Origin: Prevotellaceae bacterium
Lineage (GTDB): Bacteria; Bacteroidota; Bacteroidia; Bacteroidales; UBA932
Length of the DNA: 5,048 nt
Reading direction: 5' to 3'
Assembly: GCA_031259225.1 (NCBI GenBank)
Contig: JAIRLT010000117.1
Coordinates: forward strand, 1-5,048
Positions 5,036-5,048 of this stretch are shown here, piece after piece (the stretch's first letter is position 1; every line of letters begins with the position of its first letter). A program made the translations under genes and the position numbers. A model generated the notes under the pieces. The model was given only the letters and a program-made list of their open reading frames with translations. It was not told where the DNA came from and ran no database searches.

Positions 5036-5048
5036 TGCGGCGGGCGTC

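Overview
The window looks like a chromosomal stretch from a member of the Bacteroidota, probably Bacteroidales-like. Three things point there: promoters of the TTTG / TAnnTTTG type seen in Bacteroides, an aromatic ammonia-lyase of the flavobacterial tyrosine-lyase type, and intergenic DNA packed with short repeats and CGTCATTCCG / CGGAATGACG elements that I associate with this phylum. The species cannot be read from the sequence.

Layout. Positions 1-1101 (+) are one open frame that carries the C-terminal part of lipoyl synthase (LipA) and then a complete octanoyltransferase (LipB). The two are joined in frame by a peptide encoded by an inverted heptanucleotide repeat (305-408). Positions 1102-1367 have no gene; they hold 7-bp repeats and an exact-length 83-bp tandem duplication. 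On the minus strand, 3480-2899 encodes a small exported protein of unknown function. One base later, 2897-1368 encodes a MIO-type aromatic amino acid lyase. The pair reads as an operon from a promoter near 3549-3556. The last codons and stop of the lyase lie inside an intergenic-type repeat.

Positions 3505-5048 carry no convincing protein gene. This is the most interesting part. A block of about 495-500 bp is present twice, at 3701-4194 and 4401-4900. Each copy has A-tracts, a perfect TTTG-N19-TATATTTG promoter, a boxA-like TTCTTTGACA, about 385 nt that fold into the same set of helices, and a GC-rich inverted repeat. The copies differ at many bases, but in the helices the differences are largely paired: about ten Watson-Crick-to-Watson-Crick double changes, plus wobble changes. 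That is strong internal evidence for a structured, functional non-coding RNA in two paralogous copies. I do not recognise it as tmRNA, RNase P RNA, SRP RNA, 6S RNA or a group II intron.

Working together: LipB and LipA act in sequence in lipoate synthesis, so the fusion joins successive enzymes. The lyase and the exported protein are likely co-expressed, but their joint role is unknown. No protein partner for the RNA pair lies in the window; the DNA to the right of 5048 should be inspected.
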